This document shows, piece after piece, positions 1-8,480 of a DNA stretch of 64,000 nt (its first letter is position 1; each line of letters opens with the position of its first letter). Below the pieces are notes generated by a model. It was given only the letters and a program-made list of their open reading frames with translations. It made no database searches and had not been told where the DNA came from. Both the position numbers and the translations under genes were made by a program. Origin of the DNA: Nitrospinae bacterium bin107 (GTDB lineage: Bacteria > UBA8248); the NCBI GenBank assembly GCA_002238965.1, contig MPNJ01000013.1:1-64000 (forward strand). The letters run 5' to 3'.

Positions 1-564
1 GAAGCCATCCTGGCTTACGGGAAGGTTTTGGCTATCATCAACAGCCACCCCAGATTCCCCCGCGCTCGGCCTATAGATTACAGGGTCTATGAAAAATATC
101 ATCAAATGGAGTTGAGGGCTTATTATCGTATTCCATTGTTGTATAGAAGTAGGTTTTATTATGGTTTTTCTGGCCTGCATAATCAGCATCTGCTTACCTC
201 TCCCGGCTACAAGGGAAAGAGAGATTTACCCTCCTATTATAAATACAGCCCCTACACCCAGGACAGCCTGCTCAAAACGATTCAATCGGCCGACCGATAC
301 CTCGCTCTCCCCAAAAGGTGGTATCACAATACGAAGCGTTACGAGTACAACCGAAAAGTCTGTCAGGTTTTGAAAGAAGAGGCTATGACCCTCCGACCCT
401 TGGAAGAGAAGCGGCTGGTCTTGCTGGCCACGGAATCCTGCAAGAGGGACCTGCTCAACTGTAAGGAATACAATAAAATTCATCAGCAAATGAGAAACAT
501 TATGAAAGAAAAAACCTCTGAAGTAATCGAGGCATCTGAATTCTATAAAATCAGTATCTTTTAG
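1..564 (+). CDS. Tyr-rich hypothetical protein, possibly 5'-truncated by the window edge
   Basis: I do not recognise this protein. The frame is open from base 1, so the true start may lie outside the window; inside it, TTG at 28 gives 178 residues. The product is basic and unusually rich in Tyr (about 19 of 178 residues), Arg and Lys, with no signal peptide or membrane segment. The DNA is visibly richer in A+T than the genes that follow, which suggests recent acquisition. It is followed by about 700 bases without a supported gene. The uninterrupted frame and ordinary TAG stop support a real gene; the lack of homology I can recall and the weak start keep confidence moderate. Confidence 0.5.
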   Translation, partial: EAILAYGKVLAIINSHPRFPRARPIDYRVYEKYHQMELRAYYRIPLLYRSRFYYGFSGLHNQHLLTSPGYKGKRDLPSYYKYSPYTQDSLLKTIQSADRYLALPKRWYHNTKRYEYNRKVCQVLKEEAMTLRPLEEKRLVLLATESCKRDLLNCKEYNKIHQQMRNIMKEKTSEVIEASEFYKISIF

Positions 565-1254
565 CTGATTCCTGAATCAAACACCGCGCCTGCCCGTGGG
601 ATAATTTACCGACGCTGGAAACGAGCCTGCCCGCACGTGCCTTCGAGGGTGCCACGGGTGGTTACAGCCTTCTCCACGCCAGTCACGGTATTCCTTCCGG
701 GGGCGCCCGGAGATCGCAGTTAGTACGCTGATCGGTTTCGCCCCCCTCGCTGCCGGAAGGGAAATCCTCACGAAAGGCAAATGGCGTAAGATGGATTCCG
801 GCGAACCCTCCCGCATCGGTCGGCTCCGACACCGGAATGACGAACAAAGCCTAGAGAGTTGTAGTGGGCCGATTTTGTGAACGGCCCAAGGCCCCCGTGC
901 CTGTACAAAGTCCTGTTCTGCAAGGGACAACCACAGGGGTCGGCTGCACGAGGGGAAACTCCATAAACGACCCCCCCCTACCTCCCCTTATCAGGGTTGT
1001 TGAAAAACCCCGAGAAGGGAGTTCGCGGTTATTGTAGGTAGCGATCCCTTATTGGGAGCGCTACAGATATGCGGCCCTTTTGGTGGGAAATAGGTGCGGG
1101 GCGCATATATGTCAGACAGATATGTCTGACCTACACATTCACATATGTCGAACCGAACTGCAGAGTCGGGGCTTTTTCAACAACTCCAAGGGGGGAGTGC
1201 TTCTTACTCCTTCATAAGTCGCGTCAAACACTCATCCATCAATCGTGTTTGCCC
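565..1254. other. Intergenic stretch filled with repeat sequence
   Basis: No supported gene. A minus-strand 117-codon frame (577-930) has low-complexity Arg/Pro/Gly composition and runs through repeat DNA. Bases 759-842 are a degenerate relative of the 60268-60323 part of the element near 60.2 kb: both read gggaa-cct-acgaaaggcaaa-ggcgta, then ATGGATTCCGGC and finally CCGGAATGACG. Bases 996-1184 are a small inverted-repeat element listed separately. Confidence 0.6.
996..1184. mobile_element. MITE-like element, copy A
   Basis: A 189-bp segment bounded by near-perfect inverted ends: GTTGTTGAAAAACCCCGA at 996-1013 and its complement at 1166-1184, with one extra base. It encodes nothing. Inside is a 20-bp palindrome at 1111-1130 (GTCAGACA arms around GATA). 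The same terminal motif recurs near 21.6, 24.2 and 60.1 kb, so this is a dispersed family of small non-autonomous elements. No transposase of the family is in the window. Confidence 0.6.
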
Positions 1255-3603
1255 CTACTCCCCCACTCCCTCTCCCCTCACCCGCTTCCCCTTCATCAAA
1301 AACGCGCCCAGGGCGGGCAGCAGCGCGATGGCGCCCACCATGTTCACCAGGAACATGAACGAGAGCACCGTGCCCATGTCGGCCTGGAGCTTGAGCGCGG
1401 CGAGAATCCAGGTCGCCACCCCCACGGCCAGCGTGAGGCCGGTGAGCACCACGCCCGCCCCGGTGGTGGCGAGCGTCCGCTCATAGGCGGCGGCGAAATC
1501 GAGCCCCTCTCTCATATAGGCGAGCAGCCGCCCGCAGATGTATATCCCGTAATCCACGCCGATGCCGACCCCTAAGGCCACCACCGGCAGTGTGGAGACC
1601 TTTAAGCCGATCTCCAGGAACGCCATCAGCGCGTAGGCGAGCAGCGAAACCAGCGCCAGGGGCGCGACGATGCAGGCGGTCGCCGCCACCGAGCGGAAAG
1701 AGATCAGGCAGAGCAGGATGACCGCGGCGTACACGTAGCCCAGGATCGGGAACTGCGACGCCTCTATCTCCTCGTTCGTCGCCGCCATCACCCCGACGTT
1801 TCCCGCGGCCAGGCGGAAGGCGACTCGATCGTCTCGCTCTGTTTCGTTGAACGCCTTCACGGCTGCGACGACCCGGCGGATGGTCTGCGCCTTGTGGTCG
1901 GCGGTGTAGATGAGCACCGGCATCGCCGAACAGTCTCCGTTCAGCAGGCCCGTGCTCGTCGGCACGAGAGAGACCGATTCGGCCAGCGCGTGTCGGTTGC
2001 GCGGCAGCGCGCGCCACTTGAGGTTCCCCTCGTTCCAGCCCGCGTTCAGCTTGCGGACGATTCCGGGGAGCGCGACCACCGAGCGCACGCCTTCCACGTT
2101 GCGCATGCGCCACTCGAACTCGTCGATCAGGCGCATCACGCGGTAATCGACGCATCCTTGCGGTATGGTCTCCACGATCACCGTCAGCACGTCCACGCCG
2201 ATGTTGAAGCGCTTCACGATGGCGGCGGTATCGCGGTTGTAGGTGGAGCTTGCGCGCAACTCCGGCACGCCCTGGTGCTGGTCGCCCACGCGGACCTCCG
2301 GCGCATAGCGCGCTCCGAGAGCCAGCAGCGCAGCGGCGACGGCTATCGTCACCATCGCGGGACGCGGCCGGGCCGCCCGCGCGGCGCGCTTCCAGAGACC
2401 TTCCAGGAATCCGGGCGAAGCCTTGCGCTCTTTTTCCCCTTCCGGCTTGAGATAGGAGAGCGCCACCGGCAGCAATCCCAGGTTCGTCAAGATGATCGCC
2501 GCCACCCCCAGGCTGGCCGTGACGGCTATCTCCTGGATAACGCGCACGGGTATGAGCGCGATGGCCACGAAACCGATGGCGTCAGACGCGAGCGCCACCG
2601 CGCCCGGCAGCAGCAGGCGGCGGAAGCTCGCCCGCGCGGCGGGAACGCCGCCGCCCCCTTCGGCCTGCACGGCGTTCACCATCTGCACCCCGTGGCTCAC
2701 CCCGATGGCGAAGACCAGAAACGGCACCAGGATCGACATCGGGTCGACGCCGAAGCCCAGGCCCGTGAGCGCACCGAGCTGCCAGACGACCGCGACGAGG
2801 GAGCACGCGAGCGGCATCGCCGTGAGGCGAACCGAGCGGGTGTAGGCGTAGACGAAAAGGGCGGTGATCAAGACGGCCAGGCCGAAGAAGAGCAGCACCT
2901 GGGCTGCGCCGTCCGCAATCTCGCCCACGACTTTCGCGAACCCGATGATGTGGACTTTCGCCACGCCGCCCGCTTCGGCATCTTTTCGGATGACTTCGAG
3001 CGCCCGCGCGACTTCCAGGTAATCGAGCCGCTCGCCCGTGTCGGGGTGAAACTCCTGGAGTCTCGCGCTCACGAGCGCGCCCGAGAAATCGTTCGCCACC
3101 AGCCGGCCCACGATGCCCGCCTTGATGATGTTCTCGCGCACCCGCGCGAAACCGGCCCGTGTCGGCTTGAAATCAGGCGGCAGCACGTTGCCGGCGACGA
3201 TGCCGTCTTCCACCACCTCGTTGTAGCGCACGTTCGGCGTCACCACGGAATAGACCTGGGTGCGGTCGACCCCCGGCACGAAGAACACGGCGTCGTTCAC
3301 CTTCTGTAGCAGCGCGAAGAACTCCGGGCTGAAGATGTCTCCCTCACGCGCCACGAGCGCCACCGCCACGCGGTCGGCGCCCCCGAACGCGGCGCGGTGC
3401 TTGACGAAGGTGCGCATGTAGGCGTGTTCGAGCGGGACCAGCTTGGTGAAGCCCGCATCTACGCGCAGACCCGTCGCCATCCAGGCCATCGCCAGCGTGA
3501 TGAAGGCGAACGCGGCGATCACCCAAATGCGGCGCGAGAACAGCGCGCGCTCGAGCAGGGCCGTAACCGGGGATGTTTTGTGAGAAGAGGAGGCGTCCTG
3601 CAT
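1255..3603 (-). CDS. RND/MMPL-family transporter permease
   Basis: An inner-membrane permease of 782 residues with the duplicated RND layout: a first transmembrane helix near residues 27-48, a large periplasmic domain, a helix bundle from about 235 to 390, then a second helix, second periplasmic domain and C-terminal bundle. The second half carries the GVDYG motif near residue 680 typical of the MMPL/HAE3 group; the matching place in the first half reads GVSHG. It is the last gene of a four-gene minus-strand operon and begins 10 bases after the YCF48 gene. Permeases of this kind recur beside DUF1329, DUF1302 and YCF48 genes in many proteobacteria and are thought to move hydrophobic compounds. 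The substrate is unknown. Confidence 0.85.
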   Translation of the reverse strand: MQDASSSHKTSPVTALLERALFSRRIWVIAAFAFITLAMAWMATGLRVDAGFTKLVPLEHAYMRTFVKHRAAFGGADRVAVALVAREGDIFSPEFFALLQKVNDAVFFVPGVDRTQVYSVVTPNVRYNEVVEDGIVAGNVLPPDFKPTRAGFARVRENIIKAGIVGRLVANDFSGALVSARLQEFHPDTGERLDYLEVARALEVIRKDAEAGGVAKVHIIGFAKVVGEIADGAAQVLLFFGLAVLITALFVYAYTRSVRLTAMPLACSLVAVVWQLGALTGLGFGVDPMSILVPFLVFAIGVSHGVQMVNAVQAEGGGGVPAARASFRRLLLPGAVALASDAIGFVAIALIPVRVIQEIAVTASLGVAAIILTNLGLLPVALSYLKPEGEKERKASPGFLEGLWKRAARAARPRPAMVTIAVAAALLALGARYAPEVRVGDQHQGVPELRASSTYNRDTAAIVKRFNIGVDVLTVIVETIPQGCVDYRVMRLIDEFEWRMRNVEGVRSVVALPGIVRKLNAGWNEGNLKWRALPRNRHALAESVSLVPTSTGLLNGDCSAMPVLIYTADHKAQTIRRVVAAVKAFNETERDDRVAFRLAAGNVGVMAATNEEIEASQFPILGYVYAAVILLCLISFRSVAATACIVAPLALVSLLAYALMAFLEIGLKVSTLPVVALGVGIGVDYGIYICGRLLAYMREGLDFAAAYERTLATTGAGVVLTGLTLAVGVATWILAALKLQADMGTVLSFMFLVNMVGAIALLPALGAFLMKGKRVRGEGVGE

Positions 3604-3613
3604 GGTGAAAAGT

Positions 3614-4588
3614 CTATTCGGCCCGGGGCAGGCGTCTGGCCCCGAACTCTCCGAGCAGCAGCACCCGCCCGTCAGGGAGTGCGAGCGCTTTGGAGACTCC
3701 CAGGCGCGAGGTCAGGGGCTTGAAGGCGGCGTCGGTCGATACGCTGCGTCCGCCGTCGCGGCTCACGAGCAGGGCGCCTTCGAGGCCGGTGACGAGCAGT
3801 AGACCGGGCTTCACCCGGACCGCTCCCGTCAGGGTCGCCTTCGTCCGCGTGCGAACCTGCGTCCAGCTCTCGCCCCCGTTCTCGGAGCGGTACATGCTGC
3901 CCCGGAGGCCCAGCAGCAGCAACTCGTTCGCGTCGAGCGCGAGTGCGGAGAACCACGAACCGGCGTAGGGCGAGGCGAGCTTGCGCCAGGCGCCGCCGCC
4001 GTCGTCGCTGCGGTAGATCGCGCCCGCCTCACCGGCGATGAACAGCCGCCCGGTCCCTGCGGGAACGATTGCGTTCAGGTGGAAATCATCCTTGTCGATG
4101 GTTCGCGGCTTCCAGGTACGGCCGCCGTCGGTGGTGCTGAGAAAATAGCCATACGCCCCCACCGCGAAGCCATTCCGTTCGTCGCGGAACCAGACGTCGA
4201 GCAGGGGGCGTTCTTCTTTCGGCGCGAAATGGACCACCCGCCATGTCGCGCCGCCGTCTTCGGTGCGGAGGATGACGGCGTCGTGCCCGACCGCCCAGCC
4301 GATGCGCTCATCGTGCATGTGCACCGCCGTCAGGAGGGCGCGGACGGGCACGCTGGCCTGTTTCCAGCTTTCGCCGCCATCGTCCGATACCAGCACGTGG
4401 CCGCGTTCGCCCACGACCACCAGGCGCGAGCCCGCGAATGCGCCATCGATCAGCAGGGATTTCTCTGCGAGCCGCGCTTGAACCGCCGGTTGGGCATTCG
4501 CCGCGCCAAAGGCCAGCAGACAGAAGATGAGGCCGGGCAGGATACGCAGGCTCAATCTTCCAGGAAATTCGAAGGTCGGCGCAATCAT
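3614..4588 (-). CDS. YCF48/BNR-repeat beta-propeller, exported
   Basis: A 324-residue protein with a signal peptide (about 1-32, ending AANA) and six Asp-box repeats of the form S/T-x-D-G-G-x-x-W, as in the photosystem II stability factor YCF48 (HCF136) family. It is probably a periplasmic propeller that scaffolds partner proteins. I chose the ATG at 4588 because it overlaps the DUF1329 stop as ATGA and has an AGGAG ribosome site just upstream; the open frame runs 81 codons further but that part is DUF1329 coding DNA. Third gene of the operon. YCF48 proteins commonly accompany RND permeases of the downstream type. Confidence 0.85.
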   Translation of the reverse strand: MIAPTFEFPGRLSLRILPGLIFCLLAFGAANAQPAVQARLAEKSLLIDGAFAGSRLVVVGERGHVLVSDDGGESWKQASVPVRALLTAVHMHDERIGWAVGHDAVILRTEDGGATWRVVHFAPKEERPLLDVWFRDERNGFAVGAYGYFLSTTDGGRTWKPRTIDKDDFHLNAIVPAGTGRLFIAGEAGAIYRSDDGGGAWRKLASPYAGSWFSALALDANELLLLGLRGSMYRSENGGESWTQVRTRTKATLTGAVRVKPGLLLVTGLEGALLVSRDGGRSVSTDAAFKPLTSRLGVSKALALPDGRVLLLGEFGARRLPRAE

Positions 4589-5943
4589 CTCCTGCCCATT
4601 CGGCGCAACGCCGAGGGCGTGAAACCCCTGGAGGAGTAGTTCGAGCCGAAGACGTTCATGGGATACTCGTTGTTGAGCCCCAGCGCGAGGTAGCGTCCCG
4701 CCTGAATATCGGTGTGCACCTCGAGGGTAAAGCCCAACAGGGGTTTTTCGTAATAGTTGACGGTGTGCCCTTCCGACACGCGCCAGAGCTGATCCCGGTT
4801 GTCGTAAATGTCCGCCAGCAGGATCATCCACGAATCCTCATCCACGTAGAAGCGCCGTTTCTTGTAGATGTGGCGCGCCCCTTCCTTGAGCGTCGCCTCG
4901 ACCACCCAGACCCGGTGCAGTTCATAGCGAAGGTACTTCGGGTTGACGTGCAGGGGCTTCAAGACGTCGGCGAAGGTAATCTTGTCGCTGTGCAGCTTGT
5001 AGCTGTTGTAGGGCACGTACATCTCTTGTTTGCCCACGAGCTTCCAGTCGTAGCGGTCGAGCGCCCCGTTGAACATGTCGAACTGATCGCTCGTCCTGAG
5101 CCCGTCCGCGGCGGTGCCGGGGTTGTCGTAGGCGATGTTCGGCGCGCGCCGCACCCGTCGCTGGCCCGGATTGTACACCCAGGCGTGGCGCGGCTCGGCG
5201 ACCTGGTTGAGCGTCTCGTAGGCCAGCAGAATACGGCCCGCCAGCCGCGCGGGCGCAGCCACCTTCTGGCGGAAGAGAATCATCCGGTTATTGAGTTTCG
5301 CCTCCGTCATGCCCGGCAGGGAATAGCGTGCGAGGTAGGCGTCCTCGAGCCGGACGAGCGTGTAGTCGCCGCTCCGGGTGACGGCGGCCTGGCCAATGAC
5401 GCGCGAGGCGGCTTCGCCCCGGAAGCGCAGCAGGTGGTTCCAGATCACCTCTGCCCCGTGTTTGGGAACCGGGAACGGAACCCCGATCACCGCGCCTGTC
5501 ACGCCGTTGCCCCCGGCGACGAGTTTCGCGGTGGCGGCGACGCGCCGGGTGGCGTCGTAGATGCGCTTCGGGAAAGCGGCGCTGCGCCGGGTCGGATAGA
5601 CCGGAAGGCGCAGCGTCGGGTAAAGCTCCAGCATCTTCTGCAGCCCGGCCGAGAGTTTTCCCCGGTGTTTGTCGAGGTTCGCGCGGGTGATGGTGAAAAG
5701 CGGCTTGTCGCCCGGATAGGGGTCGGGGTGGTGGTCACCGACCTTGTAGCCTGCCGGCGGCGTCGTGATGCCCCCCTTCCACTCCGGAATGGAGCCTGCG
5801 GCGTTGCCCGCCCGCTCCGCGCCGAGCGGGGTCAGGTCCTTGCCCAATCGGGCGATTTCATCAGCCGAAACCGCGGCGGAGGCGCTGGTTGCCAAGAGGA
5901 CGCAGCTTATCGCGACGATGGCTCTCAATATAATGGTTTTCAT
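4585..5943 (-). CDS. DUF1329 family protein, exported
   Basis: A 452-residue protein with a clear signal peptide (1-23, ending SASA) followed by the family hallmark LTPLGAERAGNAAGSIPEW. DUF1329 proteins are predicted to have a LolA/LolB-like fold and to handle lipid or hydrophobic ligands in the periplasm; no biochemical role is firmly set. It lies 29 bases after the DUF1302 gene and overlaps the YCF48 gene by four bases, so it is co-transcribed with both. Length is usual for the family. The assignment rests on the N-terminal motif and on gene order. Confidence 0.85.
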   Translation of the reverse strand: MKTIILRAIVAISCVLLATSASAAVSADEIARLGKDLTPLGAERAGNAAGSIPEWKGGITTPPAGYKVGDHHPDPYPGDKPLFTITRANLDKHRGKLSAGLQKMLELYPTLRLPVYPTRRSAAFPKRIYDATRRVAATAKLVAGGNGVTGAVIGVPFPVPKHGAEVIWNHLLRFRGEAASRVIGQAAVTRSGDYTLVRLEDAYLARYSLPGMTEAKLNNRMILFRQKVAAPARLAGRILLAYETLNQVAEPRHAWVYNPGQRRVRRAPNIAYDNPGTAADGLRTSDQFDMFNGALDRYDWKLVGKQEMYVPYNSYKLHSDKITFADVLKPLHVNPKYLRYELHRVWVVEATLKEGARHIYKKRRFYVDEDSWMILLADIYDNRDQLWRVSEGHTVNYYEKPLLGFTLEVHTDIQAGRYLALGLNNEYPMNVFGSNYSSRGFTPSALRRMGRR

Positions 5944-5972
5944 GGCGGTTACCCCATTTTCATCGCTGTTGG

Positions 5973-8222
5973 TTAGAACAGGTATTTGATTGTGGCGGAG
6001 ACGAAGTCGCGGTCATTCACCTGGTTGTGCCTGCCGGCGCCGCCGAACATGGTGAAGCTCATGTCGAAATGCCAGCGGTTGAGATAGCTCGCGCCCAGCC
6101 CGAGGGTCACCGCGTACCTATCCTCGATGAACGGCCCGCCCGGTCCCGGGCTGGTTCCCTTCACGTCGTGCTGGAACGACACGCGCGGCGAGACATTCAC
6201 CGCGCCGATGGCGTTCAGGTACGACAGACGCGCCGCCATGCGGTAGCCGTAGGAGGTGGCGCTCGCGAATCGATCCTGCGGGTCCGTCGGGAGGCCGGGG
6301 TGCGCGCCCGCCGCCGTGGAATGGAAGGGATTACCGCTGGTCTGCGTGCCCGGCCCCTCGAGGCGGAGTACGCTTCTGTCCGGCATGTCGTGCACGTACA
6401 TGAGCGCCGCTTCCGCGATGAACGCCAGGCTGTCCGCCCCGAGCGTCGGGCCGAAGACCTTGGTGGCCGTGGCCTGAATCTGGCTCACGTCGCGTTCGAT
6501 GTAGCCCTGGATGTAGGATTCCGGGAGGAAAACGCCGACCTGGTTCTCGCAGTAGCTGAAGGAATTCGCGCAAAACCTTTGGGTCGCGGGGTCGAGAGTG
6601 AGCGGCGTCAGGGCGGCGAAGAAAAGTTCGGCGTCGTCTATCTGCAGGGGCGCGTCCAGGCGGCGGGAATATTCGCCCTGAAGCGCCCAGCCCGAGGTGC
6701 CGAGTGTGGTGTTGAAGCTCACGCCCAGGAGATTGATGTCTTCGGGGTATTCGGCGAAGTAGCCCGCCGTCTTCGTGTAGCGATCGATGGCCAGGAGGCC
6801 GGCCATCCTGCTCACATTGCTGGTCACCTGCCTTGCGACCTCGCCGGGGACGATGCTGGCAACCTGCTGTTGGATGGCCGCCTGAATGGCCGCGGGCGGT
6901 GTACCGGGCGGGACTTGCGCCGTGACCGCAGCTGTAACCTGCTGAGTGACCGCCTGCGTAACCAGCGGGGTGACAGCCTGCGTCACCGCCCGTGTGGTCA
7001 CGGAAGTGGGCGAGCCGACCGCCGCCGCCGCGAAGAGGCCGTCCGTCACCCCCTGCACCGTGCCGGTGCGCCCGCTCAGGACGGGCAGGCGGCTATGGAA
7101 GTTCACGAAATAGAAGCCGAACTCGGAGTTGTTCAAGCCATCGGCGAGGTAGCGCAGCGCGAGGCCCCACTGGCCCGAGTCTTCGGGTTCGCCGTCTCCT
7201 CCGCGGTATACATTCAGAAAGTGGGGGTCGAAGACCGGCTGCGCTCTCTGGGGCAGGGATACCAGGGTGCCCGGCGCCGCAGGACTGGGAATCCGGAAAC
7301 TCTGGAGGTCGGCGTTGACCGCCTGTGTCAGGCCGGGGCCCAGCGCCTCGTAGCTGAATCCCGTGTCGGGGATGGCCCCCCAGCCGAGCACGACCCTGTT
7401 CCCGCCCGCGCCGACGAAGTCGCTCGTCGAGAAGAAGCTGCCCGGCGGGTCGATCTCCGTCTTGTCCCACTTCACCTGGTAGAAACCCTCTACGGAGACG
7501 TTCTCGTTCAGCGAGGCCGAGACGGAGACCATCGGAACCGGCACGAGCCCGTCGCGCAGTTCCGCGCCCGGCGTTCTGAGCTTGGTCACGTCGAAGGGGT
7601 TGATGACGTTGATGCTGTTCTGGATGAACGTGCTCTCGCCCCAGCTGATGACGTGATTGCCGAGCCTGAGATCCACCGCCGCGCCACCCAGGTCGAACGA
7701 ACCGGTGAGGTAGAGGTCGAGGACTTCGAAATCTTTTCCGACCAGGTCCTTTGCTTCCGGCGAGAGCTCGTTGCGCGCTCTGTCGCCGTTTTGGTTCTCG
7801 AAGTCGAAAAAGCCGTTTACACGGGCGAAGGCGCCGAAGTTTCGGAAATTGAGGTCAAGTTCGCCGATGAACTTCGAAGCGTTGCTCACGATGCCGCTGT
7901 CGTAGTTGAGGTTCCCGTCGTCCGCGTTGACGGAGTTCGCCCTACCGCCGTTCGAGCTGCCAATCAGGCTTTCGTTGCGGCTCCCGCCTCGGAAGGTGAA
8001 GCCGTGCGATACCGTGATGTCGAGGCTTCCCTCGAGTTCACCCTGCCTGAAATCCTCCGCACCCGCGGGCGTGGCGCACAGGGCGAAGAGCAGGACGAGC
8101 GCGCATGCCGAAAGGCGAAACAAGCCGGAGATGGATATGAAAACGCCCCTATGGGAAAGGCGGTTCGTTGGCCGCCCGACGCTGGTGCGACAGGCGAAGT
8201 GGCTTGAGTAATCTGGATGCAT
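5973..8222 (-). CDS. DUF1302 outer-membrane protein
   Basis: A 749-residue outer-membrane protein of the DUF1302 family, with a hydrophobic export signal ending near residue 54 (ATPAGA) and a C-terminal Phe after a beta-strand (ATIKYLF), the usual BAM signal. Residues about 395-460 carry an unusual run of short Val-Thr repeats (TQAVT, TPLVT, TQQVT, TAAVT). The ATG at 8222 has a GGGGGAG ribosome site; a TTG at 8123 would give a more ordinary signal peptide, so the N-terminus is uncertain. First gene of the operon, behind a promoter candidate at 8302-8329. DUF1302 and DUF1329 proteins nearly always travel together and may form an outer-membrane route for hydrophobic molecules. Confidence 0.85.
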   Translation of the reverse strand: MHPDYSSHFACRTSVGRPTNRLSHRGVFISISGLFRLSACALVLLFALCATPAGAEDFRQGELEGSLDITVSHGFTFRGGSRNESLIGSSNGGRANSVNADDGNLNYDSGIVSNASKFIGELDLNFRNFGAFARVNGFFDFENQNGDRARNELSPEAKDLVGKDFEVLDLYLTGSFDLGGAAVDLRLGNHVISWGESTFIQNSINVINPFDVTKLRTPGAELRDGLVPVPMVSVSASLNENVSVEGFYQVKWDKTEIDPPGSFFSTSDFVGAGGNRVVLGWGAIPDTGFSYEALGPGLTQAVNADLQSFRIPSPAAPGTLVSLPQRAQPVFDPHFLNVYRGGDGEPEDSGQWGLALRYLADGLNNSEFGFYFVNFHSRLPVLSGRTGTVQGVTDGLFAAAAVGSPTSVTTRAVTQAVTPLVTQAVTQQVTAAVTAQVPPGTPPAAIQAAIQQQVASIVPGEVARQVTSNVSRMAGLLAIDRYTKTAGYFAEYPEDINLLGVSFNTTLGTSGWALQGEYSRRLDAPLQIDDAELFFAALTPLTLDPATQRFCANSFSYCENQVGVFLPESYIQGYIERDVSQIQATATKVFGPTLGADSLAFIAEAALMYVHDMPDRSVLRLEGPGTQTSGNPFHSTAAGAHPGLPTDPQDRFASATSYGYRMAARLSYLNAIGAVNVSPRVSFQHDVKGTSPGPGGPFIEDRYAVTLGLGASYLNRWHFDMSFTMFGGAGRHNQVNDRDFVSATIKYLF

Positions 8223-8301
8223 GCCGAAGGTCTCCCCCTCTTTCGGTCAGTTTTTCTTTCCAGGTTGTTCACTTGTTCTTATTTAGATTTGCGCTCTGCA
8301 A

Positions 8302-8329
8302 GATATATGCAATGTCTCGGGCGAGTCAA
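8302..8329 (-). promoter_or_regulatory. Sigma-70-like promoter for the DUF1302 operon
   Basis: Read on the minus strand: TTGACT at 8329-8324, a 16-base spacer, then TATATC at 8307-8302. It would start transcription near 8295, about 70 bases ahead of the ATG at 8222. Confidence 0.45.
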
Positions 8330-8480
8330 GGAATAATTAGCACACCGTTGCTGAAAATAACGCCTCGCGAACAGATTTACGGGTAAAGAATCGAACGCAG
8401 GGGCGGCTACATTGGCGCGCATCCACACCGGCGCGAGAGACGCCGGACTTCCTGTCCGGATGCCTGCAGAGAAAGCGTCG

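Noticed and set aside
577-930. Minus-strand 117-codon frame
   Set aside because: Passes through degenerate repeat DNA, has repeat-like Arg/Gly/Pro composition and no ribosome site.
6027-8207. 726-codon plus-strand frame opposite the DUF1302 gene
   Set aside because: Antisense shadow of a well supported gene; composition is the Arg/Ala/Gly/Val bias of a reverse GC-rich frame.
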